A stretch of 64,000 nucleotides of DNA from contig CAMNOU010000007.1 in NCBI GenBank assembly GCA_946546945.1, forward strand, positions 57,772 to 121,771, given 5' to 3'. Within the stretch, counting starts at the first letter, position 1; each line of letters starts with the position of its first letter. Source of the stretch: an uncultured Lachnospiraceae bacterium. Lineage in GTDB: Bacteria > Bacillota > Clostridia > Lachnospirales > Lachnospiraceae. The position numbers and the translations under genes are program-made. This document shows, one piece after another, positions 1 to 7,926 of the stretch. The notes under the pieces were generated by a model. It saw only the letters and a program-made list of their open reading frames with translations. It made no database searches and had not been told where the DNA came from.

Positions 1-648
1 CGGGATCTCCTCTGCGCTGCGGTATACTTTTTCTGTATCCATGGAGCAGTTCTCTACGGCTCCCACGCTGCGTTGGCTTTTTACCAGAAGATCCTTGATT
101 TCCTTCATATGACTTGCCGACTTCATCAGCACATAGTTCCCGGGCAGATTCAGCTGATCTTCTGTCTTGTGCACCGCCGGAATGACATGAAGCGGTTCAT
201 CCCATTCTGCCAGAGGCAGATTAAGCCGGGCGGCTGCGGCGCAAAAGGAAGGAATACCGCTGACCAGCTCAACGGGATATCCTTCTGCTTCCAGATAATG
301 CTGCAGGTAACTGAACGTGCAATATACAGTGGGATCTCCCAGTGTAATATAAACAACATTTTTTCCCTGATCCAGATAAGACTGAATCAGTTTTGCGCCT
401 TTTTTGTGCTCCAGATCAATCAGTTCCCGGTCTTTTACCATCGGCATATAGACCGGCACCAGTTCCTTATCTTTCAGCTCCGGCACATTCTGTACGGCAA
501 TCTGATAGGCGACCGATTCCTCCGGAACCTTCCCGGGAACCGCAATGACCTCGTTCTCGCGGATCAGCCGGATCGCTTTTAATGTCATGAGTTCCGGATC
601 TCCGGGGCCCACGCCTACACCGTAGGCAATTCCTCTTTTCTTTTCCAT
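1..648 (-). CDS. cbiL: Cobalt-factor II / precorrin-2 C20-methyltransferase (3' end outside window)
   Basis: SAM-dependent methylase of corrin-ring synthesis that methylates C20 of (cobalt-)precorrin-2 in the cytoplasm. The frame opens at an ATG preceded by AAGGAG and shows the family's N-terminal glycine-rich motif (VGVGPGDPELMTLKA) and the GDP motif of the SAM pocket (YITLGDPTVYCTF). It reads open to the window edge, so the C-terminus is missing. It lies 46 bases downstream of cobA-hemD in the same direction, so its substrate precorrin-2 is made by the preceding gene. CbiL versus aerobic CobI is inferred from the anaerobic-type cbiD in the same operon; other corrin methylases share the fold. 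Confidence 0.88.
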   Translation of the reverse strand, partial: MEKKRGIAYGVGVGPGDPELMTLKAIRLIRENEVIAVPGKVPEESVAYQIAVQNVPELKDKELVPVYMPMVKDRELIDLEHKKGAKLIQSYLDQGKNVVYITLGDPTVYCTFSYLQHYLEAEGYPVELVSGIPSFCAAAARLNLPLAEWDEPLHVIPAVHKTEDQLNLPGNYVLMKSASHMKEIKDLLVKSQRSVGAVENCSMDTEKVYRSAEEIP

Positions 649-694
649 CTGTCTTTTCTCCTTTATTGATTCAGGAACTACAATGTTCTTTTAC

Positions 695-2230
695 TCATTT
701 TATTCCTTCGCGCACAGCGTCTTTCAGGCAGTCGATCATGGAATCCATCGTAGCTTTCAGCGAAGTCCGCGTCTGCATGCCAAGCTCTTCGGCCGCAGTC
801 TGTGTCTGTCGACCGATGCAGATGGCCCTTACTCCAGAGAAATCGTTCCTCCCGCTGCCCGCCGCAAATCCCCGGACACAGGAAGCACTGGTAAACAGGA
901 CATAATCTGCATCCGCGTTTTCCAGGGCCTGTTCTTCCTCCGGCAGCCGTGAGGACACATACTTCGTATCATAAGACGCAGCATCCGTAATCTGCACCTC
1001 CGGCACCTTCTTCAGCTCTTCGATCAGTTCCTGATTGCCTGCTGCTGCCCGCGGAATCAGGATCCTGCTTCCCTCCGGAAGGATTCCGGCAAGCTGACGG
1101 CCGAGATTTTCCCCGTCATAGGTATCCGGCATAAAATCTGCCCGCAGGCCATAGCTTCGCAGTGCTTTCCGGCTTCCTTCCCCGATCACGGCAATTTTAA
1201 TTCCGGAAAGGATGCGCATATCCTTCCGTTCATATAACCGTTTGAAAAAGATGCGCACTCCGGCAGGACTTGTAAAGATCAGCCAGTCATAGCCTCCATT
1301 CTCCAGACAATCCAATGCCTCATCCAGGAGTTCTGCGCGTTCCTTATCAGCATCATCCTCATACACAGGCACCGTCCGTATGGCCGGCATTTCCAGCACC
1401 TCTGCCCCTTCCTGTCTGAGCCGTTCTGACAAGTCATGCATCTGCTCTCTCGGTCTGGTCACCATGACCCTGACCCCGGCCAGAGGACGCTTCTCAAACC
1501 AGGAAAAGGTTTCCGCCAGTTCACATACCTTTCCCACGACGATGATCGCCGGCGTCTGTATCTGATTTTTTTCACATTCCGACGGCAGGGTTGCGACTGT
1601 GGCAATGACTCTGCGCTGTGCAGCGGTTGTCCCGCGCTCCAGCACCGCAGCCGGCATCGTTTCTTCCATTCCGGCATCCATGAGTCCCCGGCAGATATCC
1701 GCCAGGGAAGAAATCCCCATCAAAAAAACCAGGGTTCCTTTTGTGCGCACCAATGCTTCAAAATCGATGTCATAACTCAGATCCTTCCGCCGGTGCCCGG
1801 TAATGACGTGAACACTGGAGCAGAAATCCCGGTGTGTGACCGGAATCCCATTATAGGCAGGAACGGCGAACGCACTCGTCACGCCTGGCACCACCTCAAA
1901 GGGAATCTGATGCTCAGCCAGGAGCTCCAGTTCTTCCCCTCCTCTTCCGAACACAAACGGATCTCCGCCTTTCAGGCGCACGACCTTTTTGCCTTTCAAA
2001 GCTTCCTGAAGAAGGATCTGATTGGTTTCTTCCTGACGAAGTGTATGATTTCCGGCTCGCTTCCCTGCATAAATGATTTCTGCGGAGTCCGGAATCATGT
2101 CCAGAATGGCCCGTCCTACCAGCGCATCATATACAACAACATCCGCTTCCTGCAGTATTTTTCTCCCTTTCAGTGTGAACAGGCCCGGATCTGCGGGGCC
2201 CGCTCCGACAAGCCAGACTTTTCCTCTCAT
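695..2230 (-). CDS. cobA-hemD: Fused uroporphyrinogen-III C-methyltransferase / uroporphyrinogen-III synthase
   Basis: A 511-residue two-domain enzyme. The N-terminal half (about 1-240) is a SUMT methylase with the signature VGAGPADPGLFTLKG and the downstream motif LKGGDPFVFGRGGEE; it turns uroporphyrinogen III into precorrin-2. The C-terminal half (about 250-511) is HemD-like, closing hydroxymethylbilane to uroporphyrinogen III, and contains VMVTRPREQ and DWLIFTSPAGV. The fusion is common in Clostridia and couples ring closure to methylation, steering flux to cobalamin. The start codon overlaps the hemC stop by four bases (ATGA), so the two are probably translationally coupled. Confidence 0.93.
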   Translation of the reverse strand: MRGKVWLVGAGPADPGLFTLKGRKILQEADVVVYDALVGRAILDMIPDSAEIIYAGKRAGNHTLRQEETNQILLQEALKGKKVVRLKGGDPFVFGRGGEELELLAEHQIPFEVVPGVTSAFAVPAYNGIPVTHRDFCSSVHVITGHRRKDLSYDIDFEALVRTKGTLVFLMGISSLADICRGLMDAGMEETMPAAVLERGTTAAQRRVIATVATLPSECEKNQIQTPAIIVVGKVCELAETFSWFEKRPLAGVRVMVTRPREQMHDLSERLRQEGAEVLEMPAIRTVPVYEDDADKERAELLDEALDCLENGGYDWLIFTSPAGVRIFFKRLYERKDMRILSGIKIAVIGEGSRKALRSYGLRADFMPDTYDGENLGRQLAGILPEGSRILIPRAAAGNQELIEELKKVPEVQITDAASYDTKYVSSRLPEEEQALENADADYVLFTSASCVRGFAAGSGRNDFSGVRAICIGRQTQTAAEELGMQTRTSLKATMDSMIDCLKDAVREGIK

Positions 2231-3126
2231 AATTCCACCTCTTTTTCTGCGGCGTCCCGCAATGCACGGGCAAGATTCCTCCCGATGACAGCTGCTTCTT
2301 TGACATCTCCTGTCCGGCTGTCTGTTACAAAAAATCCATCCGACTCACGATAGTAAAGACCTCTGAGCGTGATCTTCTCCTTCGTGACGACCGCATGCGC
2401 GCACACCGGAGACGTACAGCCGCCGTCCAGCTCCCTTACAAACGCGCGTTCACATACTGCCGCAGCCTGTGCTTCTTTATCATGAAACGCATCGAGATAC
2501 GAATAATCCTCTCCGGCTCTCCCCTGAAGTGCGAGAATGCCCTGTCCTGCCGCCGGAATCATCTCTTCCACCGTAAAATATCTGCTGATCCGATGCTCCA
2601 GCCCCAGCCTTTTCAGGCCGGCGGCCGCCAGCACGAGCGCACTGTACTGACCTTCCTCCAGCTTTCGAAGTCTTGTCTGAACATTTCCCCGTACCGGGGC
2701 GATCTCCATATCCGGATACAGCTTCTTCAGCTGAATGCTCCTGCGCAGACTGGCTGAGCCGATCGGAAGATCTCTGTTCAGTTCCGTCTCTCCCTCCGGA
2801 AGCACCAGGACATCCCTGGGGTCTTCTCTTGCGGAAAAAGCAACCAGAGGCAGATCCTCCGGAAGATCCATCGGTACATCTTTTAAGCTGTGTACCGAAA
2901 CATCCGTGCGCTTATCTCTCAAAGCGAGATCAAGCTCTTTTACAAACAACCCTTTTCCGCCTACCTGGTCGAGCGTCCGGTCAAGGATTCTGTCACCGGT
3001 TGTTTTCATCGTCACAAGCTCCGCCTCTGTCCGGGGATATTCCTTTTTCAGATACTCCAGCACCATTTCGCTCTGTATCACAGCCAGCCGGCTCTCACGG
3101 CTGCCCACTACTATCTTCTGCTTCAT
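2227..3126 (-). CDS. hemC: Porphobilinogen deaminase (hydroxymethylbilane synthase)
   Basis: Polymerises four porphobilinogens into hydroxymethylbilane, which the next gene's HemD domain cyclises. The 299-residue length is normal for the family. Visible hallmarks are the N-terminal GSRESRLAVIQ, the catalytic aspartate in SVHSLKDVP (about residue 83), the substrate-binding arginines in GSASLRRSIQL, and the cofactor-attachment cysteine in LDGGCTSPV (Cys237). The gene starts three bases after the hemA stop. hemB and hemL, needed between HemA and HemC, are not in the window. Confidence 0.96.
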   Translation of the reverse strand: MKQKIVVGSRESRLAVIQSEMVLEYLKKEYPRTEAELVTMKTTGDRILDRTLDQVGGKGLFVKELDLALRDKRTDVSVHSLKDVPMDLPEDLPLVAFSAREDPRDVLVLPEGETELNRDLPIGSASLRRSIQLKKLYPDMEIAPVRGNVQTRLRKLEEGQYSALVLAAAGLKRLGLEHRISRYFTVEEMIPAAGQGILALQGRAGEDYSYLDAFHDKEAQAAAVCERAFVRELDGGCTSPVCAHAVVTKEKITLRGLYYRESDGFFVTDSRTGDVKEAAVIGRNLARALRDAAEKEVEL

Positions 3127-3129
3127 TGA

Positions 3130-4368
3130 TCAGCATTCCTTTTCCATTATTTCTTCCATCGCCTGCAGACATTCACGGAATACATCATCCGGGACTCTGG
3201 TCCGGAGACCGAAAAGCAGCCGGTTCATCATGCGGGAAGATGCTCCCGTGATCTCACTGATGAGTTCTTCTTTTCCGCTGCCCGCAAGTGTCATCTGACG
3301 CAGTGCAGGCGTCATACGTCCGACCACGTCCGCTCCGGCCCGCTCTTTCAGCCTCTGAATCCGCGGCACATAGTCTTTCCCCTCATACCATTCATAAAAC
3401 CGGTCTTCCTCTTCCCGGAGAATTGAGTCGGCTATGACCAGATTCTCCTTCAGCTTATCCGACTCGAGATCAATATGAAAGGAGTCAATATCATATAACT
3501 GCACCCAGGGCAGATCCGCGGCTTCCGGTTCAATGTCTCTCGGCACAGCCAGATCAATCAGAAAGATCCGGTGATCCAGGTTGAGCGGCTCCAGCTCTGC
3601 GCGCGTCAGTGTGTAGTTGGGACTGCTGGTCGCGCTTACCACAAAATCGCATTCCGGTAGCATTTTTAATCGGTCATTATAGTCGATCCTGCGGCATCCG
3701 TCCGGCACCTCCACTACTCCGCTGTGATACTGACGCACCGTGACCATGACATCCGCTCCCTGTTCCAGAAGAGTCCTTGCCGAAATCCGTCCCATCATCC
3801 CGTTCCCGATGACCATACAGGTCTTCCCGGAAACAGAAAAGCCCTCTTTTTTCATGTACTGAAGAGCCGTATGAATCACAGACTTGTCCGCCGTAGACAG
3901 ATCTGTCTCTGTTTTTACCCTCTTGGCTCCTGTCACGGCCTGGCGGAAAAGGACTTCCAGCGTGTGATCTGTGGTATAACAGCTCCTTGCGAACGCCAGG
4001 GCATCTCCCACCTGCGTCACAATCTGATCTTCTCCGATGATTCTCGAATCCAGACCGGATGCAAGCAGAAACAGATGCTCCACCGCTTCCTTCCCCTGCC
4101 GGTACACAGCATAGGACTCATATTCCGAAGTGTCCACTCCCAGAAAATCGCAAAGCATGGAAACAATCCTGTCTTCTGATGCGTCCCCCTCTGAACTGAG
4201 CCACAACTCCATACGATTACAGGTCGAAATCAAAACACAGCCATCCAGGCCGGCCTGCTTTTTTAAAAGATCATAAAAGCTTTTTTTCTGATTCGTTGTA
4301 AAAGAAAACTTGCTGCGGATATCCAGATCTGCCCTCTTATGATCAATTCCCATCATAGATATGGCCAT
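3130..4368 (-). CDS. hemA: Glutamyl-tRNA reductase
   Basis: NADPH-dependent reduction of glutamyl-tRNA to glutamate-1-semialdehyde, the first committed step of C5 tetrapyrrole synthesis. The protein has 412 residues. The catalytic cysteine sits in LISTCNRMELW at residue 50, the canonical position. A Rossmann segment (MVIGNGMMGRISA) follows, then a helical dimerisation tail ending in EEIMEKEC. The start is preceded by AAAGGGG. A candidate promoter lies in the 174-base gap after cobU, so the hem part may have its own transcription start as well as read-through from cbiD-cobU. Confidence 0.95.
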   Translation of the reverse strand: MAISMMGIDHKRADLDIRSKFSFTTNQKKSFYDLLKKQAGLDGCVLISTCNRMELWLSSEGDASEDRIVSMLCDFLGVDTSEYESYAVYRQGKEAVEHLFLLASGLDSRIIGEDQIVTQVGDALAFARSCYTTDHTLEVLFRQAVTGAKRVKTETDLSTADKSVIHTALQYMKKEGFSVSGKTCMVIGNGMMGRISARTLLEQGADVMVTVRQYHSGVVEVPDGCRRIDYNDRLKMLPECDFVVSATSSPNYTLTRAELEPLNLDHRIFLIDLAVPRDIEPEAADLPWVQLYDIDSFHIDLESDKLKENLVIADSILREEEDRFYEWYEGKDYVPRIQRLKERAGADVVGRMTPALRQMTLAGSGKEELISEITGASSRMMNRLLFGLRTRVPDDVFRECLQAMEEIMEKEC

Positions 4369-4427
4369 TTTATACTACCCCTTTATGTTTCTAAGAATTT
4401 CAAGTCTCTCTCACTGAGATGAAAACT

Positions 4428-4457
4428 ATTATATCAGCTGTAAAAGAACTCATTGAA
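4428..4457 (-). promoter_or_regulatory. Candidate SigA promoter of the hemA segment
   Basis: On the minus strand a perfect TATAAT (4428-4433) lies about 60 bases before the hemA ATG; the -35 match 18 bases upstream (TTCAAT) is weak. No cobalamin riboswitch or terminator was recognised in the 4369-4542 gap. Confidence 0.45.
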
Positions 4458-4542
4458 AAAAAAATTGAGTTTTCTGGTAATTTCTTTGAGTTATTGGAAA
4501 AAGAATCCGTTTTGATCCGGTTCGCCCTGAGGGAAACGCCGA

Positions 4543-5067
4543 TCATACGGTTTCTCCTTTTACCATGACGGGGATCCCGCAGACGACCTCTGTGAATACA
4601 TCCGCCATGGCGGCAAGCTCACGGTTGATCCGTGCGAGCTCCTGCTGGTAGATCATCGTCTCCTCAGGATAAACGATCCCGTCGGAAAATACTTCATTTG
4701 TAACGATTACCAGATGATCCGTAAACGTCTGCAAATGACGGACCCCTTCCAGAATCTTCTCTGCCGCTCTGTCCTTTCTTCCCTCCGGCGCAAACATTTC
4801 GTTTGCGGTCAGATTGGACATACATTCCAGAAGAATACAGGAATATCTCCCGATCCGGACCGTTTCCAGACCGGTATAGCACTCAAGCGTCTCAAACCCT
4901 TTTCCTGCGCGCAGCCTGTGGTGTCTGCGGATCCTTCTTTCCCCTTCTTCTCCATACGGCTGCATGGTGGCAATATATAGTTTTTTCCCTTTTGCCAGCT
5001 TCATGCACAGCCCTTCTGCCCAGGCCGACTTCCCGCTGGCGCTTCCTCCCGTCACAAGACAGAGCAT
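4543..5067 (-). CDS. cobU: Adenosylcobinamide kinase / adenosylcobinamide-phosphate guanylyltransferase
   Basis: Bifunctional enzyme of nucleotide-loop assembly in cobalamin synthesis: it phosphorylates adenosylcobinamide and transfers GMP to it. The 174-residue length fits the family. It begins with a P-loop (VTGGSASGKSAWAE) and has the expected RRIRRHHRLRAG and downstream VTNEVFSDGIVY segments. It overlaps the 3' end of cbiD by 16 bases, so the two are co-transcribed and probably translationally coupled. Confidence 0.94.
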   Translation of the reverse strand: MLCLVTGGSASGKSAWAEGLCMKLAKGKKLYIATMQPYGEEGERRIRRHHRLRAGKGFETLECYTGLETVRIGRYSCILLECMSNLTANEMFAPEGRKDRAAEKILEGVRHLQTFTDHLVIVTNEVFSDGIVYPEETMIYQQELARINRELAAMADVFTEVVCGIPVMVKGETV

Positions 5068-6254
5068 TCTTCCATCCCCCGTTCCTTCTTCAGAGCCTCC
5101 AGCAATTCCGGAACATCCTGTGTCCTTCCCAGTTCGCCGAATACATTCGAGAAAATGACTGCTCCGGTCTTTAACATCCCGCGCGCCCTGTGTTTCAGAT
5201 AATCATCTATCTTTTCTGTCATGATCTTCATGGAAGGCTCAAACAGTCCCGCCTCCCGGATAACGCGGAGTCCTTCGTCCGTTGTCACACAGTCCAGAAT
5301 ACTTCGGGCAGTTTTTGCACTGCCTCCTGCCCTGAGCGCACAGGAGGCCAGGATTTCCATTCTCGCATCCGCATCTTTCGAATGTGTATTCATGATCCCG
5401 CCGGCCACTTTGATAAATTTTCCAATATGTGCCACGAAAAGGATGCCCGAGAGTTCCTGTTCCACCGCCATGTCTATGGTCTGCCCCACGTAATTGCTGC
5501 ATTTGACTGCTTCGTCATCCGGAAACGGGAAGTGCCCCTTCAGGTAATCTGTTCCGTAATTGCCGGGAGTAATTAAAAGGTATTGCCGGTCATATCCCTT
5601 CTGACGCATCTCTACCCCGATGGTCTCAATCAGAGCTCTCTCACTCATAGGTTCGACGATTCCGCTCGTCCCGAGGACAGAGATTCCTCCCATGATCCCC
5701 AGACGCGGGTTAAACGTCTGCGCAGCCAGCTTTTCTCCTGCAGGAATGCTGACCGTCACGACGATTCCGCCGTGATAATCGAACTGCGCGCAAATGCGTT
5801 TTATTTCCTCCGTGATCATCTGCCGGGGCACACGGTTAATGGCCGGAGCCCCCACCGGCTGCTCCAGTCCGGGAAGCGTCACTTTTCCCACGCCTTCCGC
5901 TCCCTCAATGGCAACCACCACATCCGCATCGGGATCCGCTTCGTCCGGGAAAAAATGCATTCTTTTGACTGCTTCTTCTTTCCCGCACTTTCTGACATGT
6001 GCATATACAAAAACACCATTCGTCACATCCGGATCGTCTCCGGCATCCTTCTGAATTGCGCAGGATGCTTCTTCGCTGTTCCACACGGAATCCGCCGGCT
6101 CCAGAAACAATGTGATTCCCTTCGGAGTATCAAGTCTGACTTCGGGTACATCCTTTCCGGAGAGCATCATATGTACTGCTGCCTGCGCGGCTGCAGCGGC
6201 GCAGCTGCCGGTCGTATAACCGGAGCGGAGTCTTTTTTTCTTTGTTTCTTCCAT
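5052..6254 (-). CDS. cbiD: Cobalt-precorrin-5B C1-methyltransferase
   Basis: Anaerobic corrin-ring methylase that methylates C1 of cobalt-precorrin-5B. The 400-residue protein carries the family's N-terminal signature RSGYTTGSCAAAAAQAA, then VTNGVFVYAHVR and the glycine-rich ITPGNYGTDYL. It is the promoter-proximal gene of the operon cbiD-cobU-hemA-hemC-cobA/hemD-cbiL and marks the pathway as the anaerobic, early-cobalt type. GGGGAAGGGG precedes the start codon. Confidence 0.95.
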   Translation of the reverse strand: MEETKKKRLRSGYTTGSCAAAAAQAAVHMMLSGKDVPEVRLDTPKGITLFLEPADSVWNSEEASCAIQKDAGDDPDVTNGVFVYAHVRKCGKEEAVKRMHFFPDEADPDADVVVAIEGAEGVGKVTLPGLEQPVGAPAINRVPRQMITEEIKRICAQFDYHGGIVVTVSIPAGEKLAAQTFNPRLGIMGGISVLGTSGIVEPMSERALIETIGVEMRQKGYDRQYLLITPGNYGTDYLKGHFPFPDDEAVKCSNYVGQTIDMAVEQELSGILFVAHIGKFIKVAGGIMNTHSKDADARMEILASCALRAGGSAKTARSILDCVTTDEGLRVIREAGLFEPSMKIMTEKIDDYLKHRARGMLKTGAVIFSNVFGELGRTQDVPELLEALKKERGMEECSVL

Positions 6255-6284
6255 AACCCCTTCCCCCGAGTGCTTTTTATGAAC

Positions 6285-6312
6285 ATTATATCAAAACTAT
6301 TCCGCACTGCAA
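6285..6312 (-). promoter_or_regulatory. Promoter of the cbiD operon
   Basis: Minus strand TTGCAG (6307-6312), 16-base spacer, TATAAT (6285-6290), about 30 bases upstream of cbiD. It lies just downstream of the terminator of the preceding gene. The short leader leaves no room for a cobalamin riboswitch. Confidence 0.65.
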
Positions 6313-6320
6313 CTCAAAAA

Positions 6321-6359
6321 AGGAAAAGCCGCACCGGAGAATGTATTCCCGGGTGCGGC
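6321..6359 (-). terminator. Intrinsic terminator of the LVIVD-type gene
   Basis: Minus strand hairpin with arms GCCGCACC (6352-6359) and GGTGCGGC (6328-6335), followed by TTTTCCTTTTTT, directly after the stop at 6384. Confidence 0.85.
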
Positions 6360-6383
6360 CTGAGTCCCTTTTTAATTTGCGGA

Positions 6384-7778
6384 TTAATCTTCGTAGGTCT
6401 TCTTTAATACATAGAATCCATCATCGAAGCATGTTACATAAATATATCCGCGGTCATCTACACAGCAATCCTCCGTCATGGCATTGCGCGGTCCCGGCAG
6501 TCCCGGGAAGAAGGATTCTTCACGAGTCTTATTCGGGTTCGGCGGGATGAAATATGCCATTTCCTTGATGTAATAAGGATCGGATACATCATAGATCCGA
6601 AGGCCTGCAGCGAAATAGCAGCAATATACGCGGTCGCCTCTCTGCTCAAGCCACGGTTTGTTGCTCATCGGCTCATGCAGATTGTGCGGTCCGAACGGTC
6701 CCTGACAGCCCAGATTCATCACATTGAAGTTGGGATACGGGAAATCCTCCGGAACTTCCGGATACGGGAACTCCGCGATCAGCGTGGGTTTGGACGGATC
6801 TCTGACATCGACCATATGAAGGTTGTTCATTGCCTGCGCGTCTTTGATGGATCCCTCCGGGAAGAACTGGAAACGCTCGCCCTCATTGGTAACAATGACC
6901 AGATCACGGCCCGGCAAAGGAAGTGCTGTATGTGTGCGGGCTCCCGCAAGATGACTCGAGAAAGCCGGCATAAACTTCAGATTGCCGAGACAGGTAACGC
7001 GCGAAACATCCTTTGCGTCGAGAACATATAAACCGTCTCCGCCATATCCGCAGAACATGATTCCGTCGTCTCTGCGGAATGGAGGTCCATGCATCCAGCC
7101 TTTGTCCATGAAGGAAGGAACATGTCCCGCGTGATGATCCACCGTACGTCCCGGAACTCCGTCTACGAACTGATGAGGTGCCCACCAGTTTCCGACTTCG
7201 TGCGGGTTCGTCGGGTCTGAAATGTCCACGATCCGCATGATCATTCCCTCGAAACGCATGGATTCGCAGGAAAGATAAACATAAGGTCCGCCATTATACA
7301 TGAAACGATGTACGCCGATCGAATGCGGCACGCCGCAATCCCAGTATCCTAAATACTTTGGATTCTCCGGATCTTCCTTTAATGACCAGATCTGTATGCC
7401 GGCCTGGCACTTCATGTTCATCAGCTCACTCTGATTCACAAGGGCACCCGGTCCCGATCCGGCAGTCATCGCACAGATCAGAAGATCATCCGCCACCTGG
7501 ATCTTCGGTGTCGATGTCGTCGGATACTCCTCCGGGTCAAGCAGCTGCAGATGTTTTACAAATCTTGTGTGTTCCGGATCTGTAATATCCGCAATCAGTA
7601 CGCCTGTCTGTGTCCCGCCGAAGCATGACCCATACAGATAGTATTTTCCCTCTGCAGTCTTATAGACCTGCATCTGGAAAACACCGCTTTTGCCATTCCA
7701 GGGATTAAAATCCAGGACTTCCAGGTTCTTGATATAACCATTATTGCCCGGTCCCTTGGCATAAAATTTGTCTGCCAT
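6384..7778 (-). CDS. LVIVD-repeat-type beta-propeller protein of unknown function
   Basis: A 464-residue protein with no signal peptide, so probably cytoplasmic. It contains repeating propeller-blade segments ending in D(I/V)SDP or DITDP turns (IADITDPEHTRF, IVDISDPTNPHE, MVDVRDPSKPTL, IYDVSDPYYIKE), typical of the LVIVD family. Conserved-looking His/Cys-rich patches (VDHHAGHVPS, GYWDCGVPHSIG, PFGPHNLHEP) could bind a metal or substrate; this and the overall length recall selenium-binding-protein/SBP56-type propellers, but no direct assignment is possible. It has its own promoter and terminator, so it is monocistronic between the cobalamin and pantothenate operons. Confidence 0.7.
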   Translation of the reverse strand: MADKFYAKGPGNNGYIKNLEVLDFNPWNGKSGVFQMQVYKTAEGKYYLYGSCFGGTQTGVLIADITDPEHTRFVKHLQLLDPEEYPTTSTPKIQVADDLLICAMTAGSGPGALVNQSELMNMKCQAGIQIWSLKEDPENPKYLGYWDCGVPHSIGVHRFMYNGGPYVYLSCESMRFEGMIMRIVDISDPTNPHEVGNWWAPHQFVDGVPGRTVDHHAGHVPSFMDKGWMHGPPFRRDDGIMFCGYGGDGLYVLDAKDVSRVTCLGNLKFMPAFSSHLAGARTHTALPLPGRDLVIVTNEGERFQFFPEGSIKDAQAMNNLHMVDVRDPSKPTLIAEFPYPEVPEDFPYPNFNVMNLGCQGPFGPHNLHEPMSNKPWLEQRGDRVYCCYFAAGLRIYDVSDPYYIKEMAYFIPPNPNKTREESFFPGLPGPRNAMTEDCCVDDRGYIYVTCFDDGFYVLKKTYED

Positions 7779-7810
7779 ATTTTACCTCCTCGTATTATAT
7801 CGTTGGTTCT

Positions 7811-7839
7811 ATTGTAAGGCATTTTATTTCATACGTCAA
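7811..7839 (-). promoter_or_regulatory. Promoter of the LVIVD-type gene
   Basis: Minus strand TTGACG (7834-7839), 17-base spacer, TACAAT (7811-7816), about 35 bases before the ATG at 7778, which is preceded by a strong GAGGAGG. Confidence 0.65.
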
Positions 7840-7883
7840 ATAGAATCTTATATTTTATATGATTTTAACAAGTCACTGCTATA

Positions 7884-7919
7884 TAAAAAAGGCAAAGGAT
7901 TTGTCTGAAATCCTTTGCC
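7884..7919 (-). terminator. Intrinsic terminator of the pan-coaBC operon
   Basis: Perfect 12-bp stem GGCAAAGGATTT / AAATCCTTTGCC with a 5-base loop, then TTTTTT on the minus strand, eight bases past the coaBC stop. Confidence 0.93.
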
Positions 7920-7926
7920 GCTGTTC

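Noticed and set aside
4403..4424. Fourth copy of the dispersed hairpin repeat in the hemA leader
   Set aside because: Only the first hairpin arm matches; the tail ACGCTCCGCGAGGATG is absent, so it may be chance.
6255..6383. Cobalamin riboswitch in front of cbiD
   Set aside because: The promoter leaves about 30 bases of leader and the upstream structure is a terminator belonging to the previous gene; no B12-box-like sequence was seen.
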